The notes below the pieces were generated by a model. That model saw only the letters and a program-made list of their open reading frames with translations. It made no database searches and was not told the DNA's origin. Below, in pieces: positions 1-7,345 of a DNA stretch of 14,287 bases; within the stretch, counting starts at the first letter, position 1; every line of letters starts with the position of its first letter. Source of the DNA: JAFLCA01 sp041907145 (GTDB taxonomy: Bacteria; Bdellovibrionota_C; UBA2361; JAFLCA01). The DNA lies in NCBI GenBank assembly GCA_041907145.1, contig JAYRHW010000287.1, forward strand, positions 1-14,287, read 5' to 3'. The position numbers and the translations under genes were made by a program.

Positions 1-243
1 GGCATTCCTCCCACAACTCACCCTCTGGAACTCATTGTCGGCCGCATCAGGGATTCAAAGATCCCCGCGGTCATTCAAGCCTCATTCAATCCTCCAGAAG
101 CTGGCAGGAGTATTGCGGCCCAAACGTCGACTACCATTCTCACTCTCTGCCAAAATGTAGGCGAGCTTCCCGAGGGCAACGACTACCTTTCAATGTTGGA
201 CTTCAACATTAGTAAAATCCTTGGAGCATTCCGGAATGACTGA
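1..243 (+). CDS. Metal ABC transporter solute-binding protein, C-terminal fragment (ZnuA/MntA-like)
   Basis: Frame 1 is open from the first base to a TGA at 241-243, giving the last 80 residues of a protein that begins outside the window. The fragment contains a stretch reading IVGRIRDSKIPAVIQASFNP and ends in MLDFNISKIL, which resembles the C-terminal lobe of periplasmic Zn/Mn-binding proteins (cluster A-I) that hand a divalent metal to an ABC permease. The decisive metal ligands lie upstream and cannot be seen, so the substrate is open. The stop overlaps the start of the next gene, an ABC-3 family permease, by 8 nt, which supports one operon and one transporter. No ATPase gene lies between them; if linked, it is upstream. 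The family call leans partly on that neighbour. Confidence 0.75.
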   Translation, partial: GIPPTTHPLELIVGRIRDSKIPAVIQASFNPPEAGRSIAAQTSTTILTLCQNVGELPEGNDYLSMLDFNISKILGAFRND

Positions 244-1075
244 TTTTATATCTCTTATGACTCGGCCTTTCGTTGCATGCCTGATATTGACTGGCATGCA
301 CGCCTACCTGGGCCTTCATGTAATTAAGCGGGAAGTGATATTCGTGGATTTGGCTCTGGCGCAAATTGCGGCGCTCGGCGCAACGGTGGGAATCTTCTTT
401 GGTTGGAGCTTGCACTCTACCCAAAGCTATTTCTGCTCCTTAAGTTTCACGCTTGTCGGCGCTGCAATCTTTGCCCTAACTCGCCTGCGCAGGCCTCTGG
501 TCCCTCAAGAAGCCCTTATCGGTATAGCCTATGCGGTCGCGGCGGCGGCGTCGATCATTGTTCTCAGCCGATCTGCAGAAGGTGGAGAGGAACTAAAATC
601 TCTACTCGTGGGTCACTTGCTTTTTGTTGACTGGCCCGAGATTCTAAAGATCCTTGGGTTATATGCCGGGATTGGGATTCTGCATTGGTTTTTCCGCGTC
701 CCATTGCTGCTTATCTCTAGCGACCCGGAGCAGGCATTTAACTCTGGCGTTTCAGTGCGACTCTGGGACTTTTTTTTCTACGGGACCTTCGGGATTATAG
801 TCACAAGCTCTACTGAGCTCGCGGGAGTATTGCTCGTTTTTTCCTTTCTCATTGTCCCCGCGGTTTGTGGTGCCTTACTGTCTTCAACCACCAAAAATCG
901 CCTGATCATTGGATGGATATGCGGCGTAGTGACAAGTGTATCGGGACTGTCCCTATCCTATTTTCTAGACCTTCCGACGGGAGCAGCTATTGTCTGCGCC
1001 TTCGCGGTAACGCTCTTGCTCTGCGCCGCGCTGAGGGCTCTAAAAGCTCCCCGAACTTGCTCTGACAGCCAATGA
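236..1075 (+). CDS. Metal ABC transporter permease, ABC-3 family (ZnuB/MntB-like)
   Basis: A protein of 279 residues, hydrophobic through most of its length with about eight predicted membrane helices, as in inner-membrane permeases for Zn2+ or Mn2+ uptake. The family hallmark near the N-terminus, HVIKREVIFVDLALAQIAALG, is clear, and a second typical stretch, EALIGIAYAVAAAASIIVLS, follows in mid-protein. I chose ATG 236 rather than the in-frame TTG at 221 because the GGAG inside TTGGAG (221-226) makes a ribosome binding site about 9 nt before it, and because the ATG overlaps the stop of the binding-protein gene by 8 nt, as expected for translational coupling. The polar tail ends the ORF at TGA 1073-1075. 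Which metal is carried cannot be read from the permease alone. Confidence 0.9.
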   Translation: MTDFISLMTRPFVACLILTGMHAYLGLHVIKREVIFVDLALAQIAALGATVGIFFGWSLHSTQSYFCSLSFTLVGAAIFALTRLRRPLVPQEALIGIAYAVAAAASIIVLSRSAEGGEELKSLLVGHLLFVDWPEILKILGLYAGIGILHWFFRVPLLLISSDPEQAFNSGVSVRLWDFFFYGTFGIIVTSSTELAGVLLVFSFLIVPAVCGALLSSTTKNRLIIGWICGVVTSVSGLSLSYFLDLPTGAAIVCAFAVTLLLCAALRALKAPRTCSDSQ

Positions 1076-1536
1076 GTTAGGATAGCTTTGCGACCTAGCT
1101 GTTCTTTCAAATCATAAGTCCTTGCCTTCAATTTTAATTAGCTAGAGCCGCCATTTGCTAGGCTCTGCGGGAGGTGAGCAACCGCGGCGATGAAGGACAC
1201 GCAATTCAGATGCTCCCCGGGTTATCTCCGGCCGCTGGACAGATTTCGGGGGCGGTACCAACGCAACTGATTTGCACCAAATAACTCCCCAGTACCATCA
1301 ACCGGTCGACAAAATCGGACGTATCCGACCGAATCGGCAAGCAATTTATTACCCTGCGGTCGTCTTGTTAGCCCTCATCGAGCATGATAGTCTACTTGGA
1401 GTCAAAAACTTTCCACTAGAAAGTAAGAAATCCAGCGCGTCCTGCACGACTGATTTCCTTATTACTTAGTTAAGAAATTCTTGATCCCTGCCCGCATAGG
1501 CGGCGCGGGTTACCATAGTGCAAATAAGGAAATACG
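1076..1536. other. 461-base intergenic region with no convincing gene
   Basis: This gap separates the metal permease gene from the RRM protein gene. I see no tRNA-like fold, no coding frame with a ribosome binding site, and no clean terminator with a T-run. Small inverted repeats exist: AGAGCC 1144-1149 with GGCTCT 1161-1166 (11-base loop), and TCGGA 1315-1319 with TCCGA 1324-1328 (4-base loop). They are short enough to be chance. The stretch just before the RRM gene probably holds its promoter and leader, but no good -35/-10 pair could be picked. A good ribosome binding site, AAGGA, lies at 1526-1530. Confidence 0.6.
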
Positions 1537-1974
1537 ATGAAAAAGTTGTTTATTGGAAAGCTTTCTCTTTCCACCAATGAGTCTGGCTTACGCAATTTCT
1601 TTGCGAACTTTGAGCCCCTTTCCTCGGTGAAGGTCATTACCGATAAGTTCACGGGCGATTCTCGCGGATTCGCCTTTGTTGAAATTGAAGACGATCAAAA
1701 GGCCGAAGAAGCTATTCAGGCTCTCAATGGCGCCTCTCTCGACGGTTCGTCGATTGTGGTTAATGAAGCGCGTCCGCAAAGCGACAGACCCCGCAGCTTC
1801 GGCGGCGGTGGCGGTGGCGGTCGTTCAGGCGGCGGCGGTGGTCGCGGCGGCTATGGTGGTGGCGGCGGCGGTCGTGGTGGCGGCGGTGGTCGTTCCGGTG
1901 GCGGCGGCGGTCGTGGCGGCTACGGTGGTGGCGGCGGTCGTGGTCGCGGCGACGGCGGTGGCAATCGCTACTAG
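1537..1974 (+). CDS. Glycine-rich RRM RNA-binding protein
   Basis: A 145-residue protein with one RNA recognition motif at residues 3-79 and a tail of almost pure Gly with Arg, Ser and Tyr. RNP2 is LFIGKL (residues 4-9) and RNP1 is RGFAFVEI (43-50), the aromatic residues that stack on single-stranded RNA. Bacterial proteins of this design resemble cyanobacterial Rbp and plant glycine-rich proteins and are often cold-induced; they bind RNA in the cytoplasm. The tail contains the 16-residue block RSGGGGGRGGYGGGGG twice, 23 codons apart (from about 1822 and 1891), with synonymous differences between copies. ATG 1537 has AAGGA six bases upstream. No operon partner is evident. Cold regulation here is inference from the family. 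Confidence 0.9.
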   Translation: MKKLFIGKLSLSTNESGLRNFFANFEPLSSVKVITDKFTGDSRGFAFVEIEDDQKAEEAIQALNGASLDGSSIVVNEARPQSDRPRSFGGGGGGGRSGGGGGRGGYGGGGGGRGGGGGRSGGGGGRGGYGGGGGRGRGDGGGNRY

Positions 1975-1995
1975 CCCCCTGACCCAAAAGTATTT

Positions 1996-2142
1996 GCATT
2001 ACAGTTTGTAATGCTTGGAGGCGGAGTACTGGCAATACTCCGTATCTTTTGTCGCGCCTCCACGCGATAGGTGTTGCGTCCTAAGCTTCAGTTCACTATG
2101 AACCCTATTGGACGCAACACTAGCTTTCAGCTGGCCCCCAGC
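1996..2142 (+). repeat. Cluster of four nested or tandem inverted repeats in the RRM-acyltransferase gap
   Basis: Within 147 bases four stem-loops stand side by side. (1) GCATTAC 1996-2002 pairs with GTAATGC 2008-2014 around a 5-base loop. (2) GGAGG 2017-2021 pairs with CCTCC 2057-2061, and inside it CGGAGTA 2022-2028 pairs with TACTCCG 2036-2042. (3) GTGTTGCGTCC 2071-2081 pairs perfectly with GGACGCAACAC 2110-2120, and inside it GTTCA 2091-2095 pairs with TGAAC 2099-2103. (4) GCTGG 2130-2134 pairs with CCAGC 2138-2142. All arms were read directly. Together they could be a structured 3' UTR, a leader of the acyltransferase gene, or a small RNA; it matches no repeat or RNA family that I recognise. 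Confidence 0.7.
2022..2050 (+). terminator. Possible rho-independent terminator of the RRM gene
   Basis: The 7-bp stem CGGAGTA/TACTCCG with a 7-base loop is followed within two bases by the T-rich run TATCTTTT. It lies 48 bases after the stop of the RRM gene. The stem is modest and the T-run is interrupted, so this is tentative. Confidence 0.4.
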
Positions 2143-2168
2143 ACACACCTTCAATACACGGAATAATA

Positions 2169-2891
2169 TTGGGCACGAAGAGTAAGGCAAATTTCAGCCT
2201 TAAGGTCTTGCTCGTGGGTTTTTTTGGTTCGCTGCTGTTGAGAGCGGTTAGCTGGACCCTGCGTTGGGAACTAGTAGGATTGAAGGAGGAGGATGGTCAG
2301 TGGTGGGCGAACCAAAAGCCCTGCATCTTGATCTTTTGGCACGGCCGCCAGCTATTCATGCCCTGGATTTATCTCAATCGACAAAAGTCAAAGAATGCGC
2401 CGCGCATGGCAGTGCTGATTAGCGAGCATAATGACGGCCGCATGATTGCGGCTGGCATGCGCTTTTTCGGCGTGGACTCCGTTGCCGGATCGTCATCCCG
2501 CGGCGGACTGCGTGCCCTTCACCTACTCATCAAGAAGTTAGAGAACTACAGCCACGTGGGAATGACTCCCGATGGCCCCAAGGGGCCTCCGCAGAAGCTG
2601 AAAACGGGAGTCCTTGTCATTGCTCAGCGCAGCGGAGCGGCCATACATCCCGCAGCTTTCGCTGCGGAGCGGTACTGGCGATTCAAAAGCTGGGACAGCA
2701 TGATTTTTCCTAAGCCGTTTTCGAGAGCGGTACTGATCAAGGGCAGCCCAATCTTGGTGCCGCAGTGCGACACGGAAGAACAAATGGCTGAAGCATCCAG
2801 TCGAGTCGAAAACGCGCTCAATGAGGTGACTAAACGCGCTGACGAATATTTCCATCAGCCAGCGTCAGCAGCCGCTCCTCACGCCGCTTAA
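2169..2891 (+). CDS. DUF374 family lysophospholipid acyltransferase-like protein
   Basis: A 240-residue protein with the DUF374 signature in order: a hydrophobic N-terminal segment (11-28), FWHGRQL (56-62), SEHNDG (85-90), SSSRGG (108-113), DGPKGPP (135-141) and SWDSMIFPKPF (174-184). The family belongs to the lysophospholipid acyltransferase superfamily and is thought to move acyl chains onto membrane lipids or lipid A-like precursors at the inner membrane; the exact substrate is unknown. The start is uncertain: no ATG or GTG is available upstream before an in-frame stop at 2121, so TTG 2169 is taken, with only a weak GGA six bases ahead. Its stop TAA (2889-2891) overlaps the stop of the convergent helicase gene. 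It is separated from the RRM gene by the inverted-repeat cluster and may have its own leader. Confidence 0.88.
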   Translation: MGTKSKANFSLKVLLVGFFGSLLLRAVSWTLRWELVGLKEEDGQWWANQKPCILIFWHGRQLFMPWIYLNRQKSKNAPRMAVLISEHNDGRMIAAGMRFFGVDSVAGSSSRGGLRALHLLIKKLENYSHVGMTPDGPKGPPQKLKTGVLVIAQRSGAAIHPAAFAAERYWRFKSWDSMIFPKPFSRAVLIKGSPILVPQCDTEEQMAEASSRVENALNEVTKRADEYFHQPASAAAPHAA

Positions 2892-4210
2892 GCTAAAGGA
2901 GAATATCCTGCTGAACTCTGTCGGCGCTCGCCGCTACTGTGCCGTCGGCTTGGGCGATCCCATCGACGTTGTCCACCTCGATCGTTTCTGGAAAAACGAT
3001 CGTCCTGGGCATGTCGGCGTTGCGGTTGCTGCTCGGAGCGAGCTCCCCTTCGCCGGAAATTTCCCTGATCCTGCCCCTGAGGTTTGCGCGCGTTGTAATC
3101 AAAATCCGACAAGGTTCGCCTTTCGAGCGTCATTTTAAGTACACGCTCAATGGAGCGAACCATTGCGGTATCCTCAGGATCAATCATCGTCAAAGCATCT
3201 CCCGTCTTGGCAGCACGCCCAGTTCGTCCGATGCGATGCGTATAAGCTTCGACCGTATCAGGAATGTCGTAGTTGATGACGTGCGAGATACTGGAAATAT
3301 CTATTCCACGGGCGGCAATGTCGGTCGCGACCATAATCTGATAGGTGCCATCGCGGAAGCCGCTCATGGCGGCCTTGCGCTGCCCCTGCGAGAGATTCCC
3401 CTGCAGAGAAGTCACCTTGAACCCCTGCTCCCCGAGTTGTCGTGCCACACTCTTGGCTCGGTGCTTCGTGCGGGTGAATACCAAGACGGACTCGGTATCG
3501 GTGTGCTCGAGCAACTTGGTCAAGAGCTTAGTCTTGAGATGCGCCTGCACCGGGTAGAGGGCGTGGCTAACCGTCGTAGCCGGAGCTGACTGCCCGACCT
3601 GCACCGTCACCGGATTTTGCAGGGCTTCCTGGGCCAAGCGTCTAATCTCAGGGGGCATTGTTGCGGAGAACATCAACGTCTGACGCTGCCTCGGCAACTG
3701 CTGCAAGATTCTACGAATGGTAGGAGCAAAGCCCATATCAAACATCTGATCGGCTTCGTCGAGGACCAAAATCTCAAGCTTCGAAAGTTGTACGGTGCGC
3801 TGCTGCATATGATCCAGCAAGCGGCCCGGGCAGGCCACCACGATATCAACGCCATGTCGCAGATCCCTAATCTGACGATCCATACTGACTCCACCGAACA
3901 CCGTTGTGGAGCGGATGCCGAGTCTGGAGCCGAAATCACAAATCACTTCGTGAATTTGCTGGGCCAGTTCGCGGGTAGGGGCAATAACCAAAGCTCGGAC
4001 GCTCTTGTCCTTGGACTTGGACAGACGCTCCAAAATTGGCAGCACAAAGGCAGCGGTCTTTCCGGTGCCGGTCTGGGCCAAACCCATAACGTCATGACCC
4101 TGCAAAACATGCGGGATAGCCTGCTCCTGAATAGGAGTCGGGCTTTCGAAGCCCTGTACCTTCAGCGCTGTTTGAATAGTTGGATTAAAATTAAATGATG
4201 AAAAACTCAC
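2888..4210 (-). CDS. DEAD-box ATP-dependent RNA helicase (RhlE-like)
   Basis: A 440-residue cytoplasmic helicase with every core motif: Q motif around residues 7-30, motif I AQTGTGKT (45-52), PTRELAQ (79-85), PGR (128-130), DEAD (151-154), SAT (182-184), VLVFTRT (242-248), ATDIAARGID (295-304) and HRIGRTGR (325-332). The C-terminal 65 residues are rich in Arg, Gln and Ser and probably bind RNA non-specifically, as in RhlE and CsdA types active in ribosome assembly or RNA turnover. Assignment to RhlE rather than another subgroup is by overall look only. The start is GTG at 4208-4210, preceded on the minus strand by AAGGA with 7-8 bases of spacing. It lies convergent to the acyltransferase gene, and an RRM protein gene is nearby, a pairing common among cold-responsive RNA functions. 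Confidence 0.95.
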   Translation of the reverse strand: MSFSSFNFNPTIQTALKVQGFESPTPIQEQAIPHVLQGHDVMGLAQTGTGKTAAFVLPILERLSKSKDKSVRALVIAPTRELAQQIHEVICDFGSRLGIRSTTVFGGVSMDRQIRDLRHGVDIVVACPGRLLDHMQQRTVQLSKLEILVLDEADQMFDMGFAPTIRRILQQLPRQRQTLMFSATMPPEIRRLAQEALQNPVTVQVGQSAPATTVSHALYPVQAHLKTKLLTKLLEHTDTESVLVFTRTKHRAKSVARQLGEQGFKVTSLQGNLSQGQRKAAMSGFRDGTYQIMVATDIAARGIDISSISHVINYDIPDTVEAYTHRIGRTGRAAKTGDALTMIDPEDTAMVRSIERVLKMTLERRTLSDFDYNARKPQGQDQGNFRRRGARSEQQPQRRHAQDDRFSRNDRGGQRRWDRPSRRHSSGERRQSSAGYSPLA

Positions 4211-4485
4211 AAATAGTTCCTTAAAAGTCGCAAAGCAAAGCCCTGCGCGAAGATCACCGCCAAGAACGACGGTAAAAATCGAATAAATTGAATCAGATGT
4301 TAATAATTACCGGATACCCAGTCTGATCTAAGTGAGTGCCGAAGCACCGAGGTTTCCGGGGGACTTGAAGACTGTCCGCTTACTTGAAAGGAAAACAATA
4401 CAGCTCTTGACCCGTGTTATGCTGGTATAATCGCATAGATGGCTCGATTAAGCAACCCGGCCAGAAACGTGCATACGCGACAGGG
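4211..4485. other. Intergenic region between polyketide synthase and helicase genes
   Basis: This 275-base stretch lies downstream of the type III polyketide synthase gene and upstream of the helicase gene, both on the minus strand. It must end the first transcript or carry it onward, and probably holds the helicase promoter and a long leader. I found no clear terminator or -35/-10 pair on the minus strand. A short element with GTGC 4336-4339 and GCAC 4344-4347 would form a UUCG-looped 4-bp hairpin in the minus-strand transcript. Confidence 0.4.
4407..4431 (+). promoter_or_regulatory. Promoter-like sequence pointing antisense to the polyketide synthase gene
   Basis: A perfect TATAAT at 4426-4431 is preceded by TGG, making an extended -10. 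TTGACC lies at 4407-4412, but the 13-base spacing is too short for a normal -35, so the extended -10 would have to carry the promoter. Transcription would start near 4438 and run into the 3' end of the polyketide synthase gene on the opposite strand. No gene on the plus strand explains it. Confidence 0.35.
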
Positions 4486-5535
4486 CTAACTGCAGCACTC
4501 GGCCAATACCACCTCGAGGGTCAATCCCGGCCCCACACCCAATATAATAAACTTGTCCCCGACTTTGGCCCTCGCGCTCTCTATGAACTTCTGCAGCACA
4601 ACCAGAACGGTAGCCGAAGAAAGGTTTCCATAATCTCGAAGCACCACATCGGACCAAGAGCTCTGTTCTCGCTCGAGTCCGAGTAGCTCATTGAGATAGT
4701 CCAAAATTTTGCTTCCACCGGGGTGGAATAACCACCAGGAAATATCTGACCGCTGAATACCGTGCTTGCTTAAGAATGACGCAATGAGCTTTGGCCCAAA
4801 GGTCGCGATATACGATGGGAGCTCCTTCTGCAGCCTTAAATACGATCCATCATCCTTGATGTCGTACCCCATCACCTCTCTGGTGTTTGGAATCAGCATA
4901 GATTGATGATCGATCAGTCTCACCCTTGCCCGTTCTGAGTACTCTCTCGAAATAACGGTTGCTGCAGCTCCATCTCCGAAAATTGCAGCACCGATGAGGC
5001 TACTCGGAGAGCGATCGTCCGCATGGAACACGAGCGAACAAATCTCGCAAGAAACCAGCATTACATTCTCTATAGCGGGGCCAAATTTTTGAGCCAGCCC
5101 AAGGCCCAAAACACCTCCCGCACAGCCGAATTGATAGGAGGGAAGTCTCGTCACATCGCTACGAAATCCCAAAGCCTCAATCACATGCGTGTCGAGTGCC
5201 GGGATGACGGGACATGAGCATGAGGTGAAAATGACCGCATCAATCTCCTCGGGCTTGCACGCGCTGCCGGCCAGGGCCGCCTCTGCTGCATCTATGGCTA
5301 ACCGCGGCGCATCCTCTTCAAATACTCTCGCCCTTTCTGCAGCTTTGCCCATTCGGACGATGTCACTCGCCTCACGGATAAAGTACCGAGTCCTTGCGCG
5401 CGAATGCGCGCGGAATCGCTGGAAGAGTTCAAAATTTGCCGGATCTCCCGAAAGCCAAATACGAGCTGCTGCCAAAGTCTCTTCATCTCCCGCCCGAAAT
5501 TTTGGTAACACTGAATTGACTGAGGAGATGTACAA
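4486..5535 (-). CDS. Type III polyketide synthase (chalcone synthase-like)
   Basis: A 349-residue homodimeric-type ketosynthase. The catalytic triad is visible: Cys138 in FGCAGGVLGL, His271 in LFHPGG and Asn304 in YGNLSSATV. The FGDGAAA loop (187-193) and the C-terminal GVGPGLTLE (333-341) are also typical. Such enzymes extend a starter acyl-CoA with malonyl-CoA and cyclise it to pyrones, resorcinols or tetrahydroxynaphthalene. The residues around His and Asn look more like bacterial alkylpyrone/alkylresorcinol synthases than RppA, but product and chain length cannot be read reliably. Start TTG 5533-5535 is the best available, giving YISSVNSVLP as the N-terminus; the ribosome binding site is weak. 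It is the last gene of a four-gene operon, 16 bases behind the YceI gene, so its product is probably processed by the oxidoreductase and aminotransferase encoded upstream. Confidence 0.93.
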   Translation of the reverse strand: MYISSVNSVLPKFRAGDEETLAAARIWLSGDPANFELFQRFRAHSRARTRYFIREASDIVRMGKAAERARVFEEDAPRLAIDAAEAALAGSACKPEEIDAVIFTSCSCPVIPALDTHVIEALGFRSDVTRLPSYQFGCAGGVLGLGLAQKFGPAIENVMLVSCEICSLVFHADDRSPSSLIGAAIFGDGAAATVISREYSERARVRLIDHQSMLIPNTREVMGYDIKDDGSYLRLQKELPSYIATFGPKLIASFLSKHGIQRSDISWWLFHPGGSKILDYLNELLGLEREQSSWSDVVLRDYGNLSSATVLVVLQKFIESARAKVGDKFIILGVGPGLTLEVVLAECCS

Positions 5536-5551
5536 GTTTCGCTCTCTATTG

Positions 5552-6154
5552 CTAGCCGTGTTTAAGCTGCATCTTGAAGTTAATCGTTACGTCTTTATGC
5601 ACCCGAGCAACCAGGATAGAGGGATCTTCGACGCCGAATTCGCTCCAATCAAGTTTCGTAGTCCCCGAGACCACATAGTCTTGGCCTCTCGTCTTGATTA
5701 CCGACGCAGACACCGGCAAGTTCTTTGTTATATCGCGAATTTTCAGCTCGCCGGTCGCATGAAAGGAACACGGCTCCTCTGTTGCCATGGCTGACGGATT
5801 GCAGATCTCGCTCCCGAGATTACTCAGCACGAACGAAATCTCCGGAAAAGTCTCTGCGCTCATGACCTGGCGCATTTCTTTGTCCCGGCTCTTATTCCCT
5901 GTATCCATAGCAGTAACGGGTATGTGAATCACGGCACCAACCGCCTTGTAGTCCCGAGGATCGGTCAATCTCACCTCTCCACCTACTACACGCACCTGTC
6001 CCTCAAGAGTATGCCAGGTAGTATCGAGAGAAAACTTTATTTCGGTATTTTCGGCATTGAGAACTTGAGGGAGATTCCAATAGTTCTCCGCCCAAGCAGT
6101 GCCTGGTTCCGACAAGCCAACGCCTACCAGTAACAAAGCAAGATAGAGTTTCAT
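5552..6154 (-). CDS. YceI family periplasmic lipocalin-like protein
   Basis: A 200-residue exported protein. The N-terminus has a lysine followed by a Leu/Val-rich core and a likely signal peptidase I site after AWA (residue 22). The mature part shows YceI features: IKFSLDTTWHTLEGQV (39-54), MDTGNKSRDKEM (83-94), ETFPEISF (101-108), a GELKIRDITKNLPV block (135-148) and the terminal SEFGV motif (171-175). YceI proteins form a beta barrel that holds polyisoprenoid or other amphiphilic lipids in the periplasm. Cys118 and Cys129 could form a disulfide. The start ATG overlaps the stop of the oxidoreductase gene as ATGA (6151-6154), and the polyketide synthase gene starts 16 bases downstream. This placement suggests that it binds the lipid-like polyketide or its precursor outside the cytoplasm; that is inference. 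Confidence 0.93.
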   Translation of the reverse strand: MKLYLALLLVGVGLSEPGTAWAENYWNLPQVLNAENTEIKFSLDTTWHTLEGQVRVVGGEVRLTDPRDYKAVGAVIHIPVTAMDTGNKSRDKEMRQVMSAETFPEISFVLSNLGSEICNPSAMATEEPCSFHATGELKIRDITKNLPVSASVIKTRGQDYVVSGTTKLDWSEFGVEDPSILVARVHKDVTINFKMQLKHG

Positions 6155-7344
6155 AGCAAAAAGCCTAGGGAAGTAATTATAGCATTAGGAAGCAGGGCCC
6201 TGCCCTCTCGGTCGCAGACTGACTTATGCATAGTTCGCATAACGTCCCGGGCGAGCGAACTGCACCGCATACTGCTGCTGAGAGGAAATTTGGCGGTGGC
6301 AACCAAAGACCAATAGCTAAGCTGCGAGTAGGCCGCAAGCTTTCTTGTTTCCCGCTGAAGGTGTTTCGCGTGTTGAGCATCGGAGATCCGCGCTGACGTA
6401 CGGTGATGCAAGCTCTCCTGAATCGTGCTGGCTACTACTCGCGAACTTACCAAGGCGTGGGTCATTCCCATGCCGCCAATCGGATCCAGCTGGCGTATCG
6501 CGTCCCCTACGGTAAATAAGTTTCTCATTTTAGGAACGCGCTCAAATCGCCCTATATTGGCGCATCCTATTGGTGCGCCGGAAATCTCCCCATCGATTCC
6601 GGTTTGACTGAGAATTTCATCGATTGTTGCCGCTAGCCCTTGTTTCTGCACCAGCTGGGCTTCCTGCGCTCGAGTCATGATTGAGATCGAGATCGTATCG
6701 CGGGAAACCGGCGTACAGCAGGCTTGAAATTTGCCTCCTAAATAAATGCTTACATGCTCGGTTCCAGGCTGATTCATTCCATTTAGCCTTATGTTAACCT
6801 TGGTGCCGTAGCGCACTTTCTGGTTATCCTTCATGAGCATTCCGAAGGAATCCGGAAGCGCAGACAGCCCTCCCGTGGCAAACACCAGATGTCTCGATCT
6901 AAAAGTCCCGCGCCGCGTCGAAATCCAGTGGGTCACTGCTTGGTCCGTTCCCAACTCATAGACTCCCCCGAGCACGGCCTCGACTTGGCCAGTGGCCAGT
7001 GCGGACTGCAACACTAGCTGATCCAAATAATAGCGTTCGATACCTATCCCATGAACACCCGCAGAATCGTCAGAAACTATTCGAAGCGCTGATTTCCGAT
7101 TACGTTCGAAGAAGTTAAATCCAAGAAATGGCATTTGCGGTACGGGTGCCCTTCGAATGTCAACGCCAAGCAGGCTCAACTCGACAAGTCCTAGGGTCGA
7201 CAACCCATCACCACAGGCCTTCTTTCGCGGGAAGCTAGCCTTGTCGACGAGCACAGACGAATAGCCGCTCCTGCCCAGCCGCAAGGCTAAGGAAGCCCCC
7301 GCGAGCGACGCGCCTACGATAATGACATCAACTTCAGAGCTCAT
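6151..7344 (-). CDS. FAD-dependent oxidoreductase, geranylgeranyl reductase-like
   Basis: With the start chosen here the protein has 397 residues. It opens with a Rossmann strand and the dinucleotide motif GASLAG (11-16), the acidic strand end VLVDK, then FPRKKACGDGLS (38-49), a pattern typical of geranylgeranyl reductase and related flavin monooxygenases. The second FAD motif, VGDAIRQLDPIGGMGM, lies near residue 300. It probably hydroxylates, dehydrogenates or saturates a lipid or aromatic substrate. An upstream in-frame ATG at 7404 would add 20 residues, but the Rossmann fold normally begins almost at the N-terminus. ATG 7342-7344 sits one base after the aminotransferase stop (TAA-C-ATG), so coupled translation is likely. 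The stop overlaps the YceI start by 4 nt. Its substrate is most simply the product of the polyketide synthase in the same operon. Confidence 0.9.
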   Translation of the reverse strand: MSSEVDVIIVGASLAGASLALRLGRSGYSSVLVDKASFPRKKACGDGLSTLGLVELSLLGVDIRRAPVPQMPFLGFNFFERNRKSALRIVSDDSAGVHGIGIERYYLDQLVLQSALATGQVEAVLGGVYELGTDQAVTHWISTRRGTFRSRHLVFATGGLSALPDSFGMLMKDNQKVRYGTKVNIRLNGMNQPGTEHVSIYLGGKFQACCTPVSRDTISISIMTRAQEAQLVQKQGLAATIDEILSQTGIDGEISGAPIGCANIGRFERVPKMRNLFTVGDAIRQLDPIGGMGMTHALVSSRVVASTIQESLHHRTSARISDAQHAKHLQRETRKLAAYSQLSYWSLVATAKFPLSSSMRCSSLARDVMRTMHKSVCDREGRALLPNAIITSLGFLL

Positions 7345-7345
7345 G

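Noticed and set aside
1144..1166. Hairpin AGAGCC/GGCTCT as a terminator of the permease gene
   Set aside because: A 6-bp stem with an 11-base loop and no T-run is too weak to call.
1272..1469. 65-residue plus-strand open frame in the long intergenic gap
   Set aside because: It has a TTG start, no ribosome binding site, no recognisable composition or motif, and no neighbour within operon distance.
1800..1971. GGC/GGT repeats as a possible non-coding tandem repeat
   Set aside because: The frame stays open throughout and codes for the glycine-rich tail normal for this protein type; differences between blocks are synonymous.
1676..2035. Alanine/valine-rich and Arg/His-rich open frames in other frames of the RRM gene
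   Set aside because: They arise from reading the GGN-rich glycine tail in the wrong frame or strand.
2939..3589. 216-residue plus-strand open frame opposite the helicase gene
   Set aside because: It lies entirely antisense to a helicase with all motifs intact, and its sequence looks like a reverse-strand shadow.
4414..4686. 90-residue plus-strand open frame after the orphan promoter-like element
   Set aside because: Most of it is antisense to the polyketide synthase gene, it lacks a ribosome binding site, and its sequence has no protein-like pattern.
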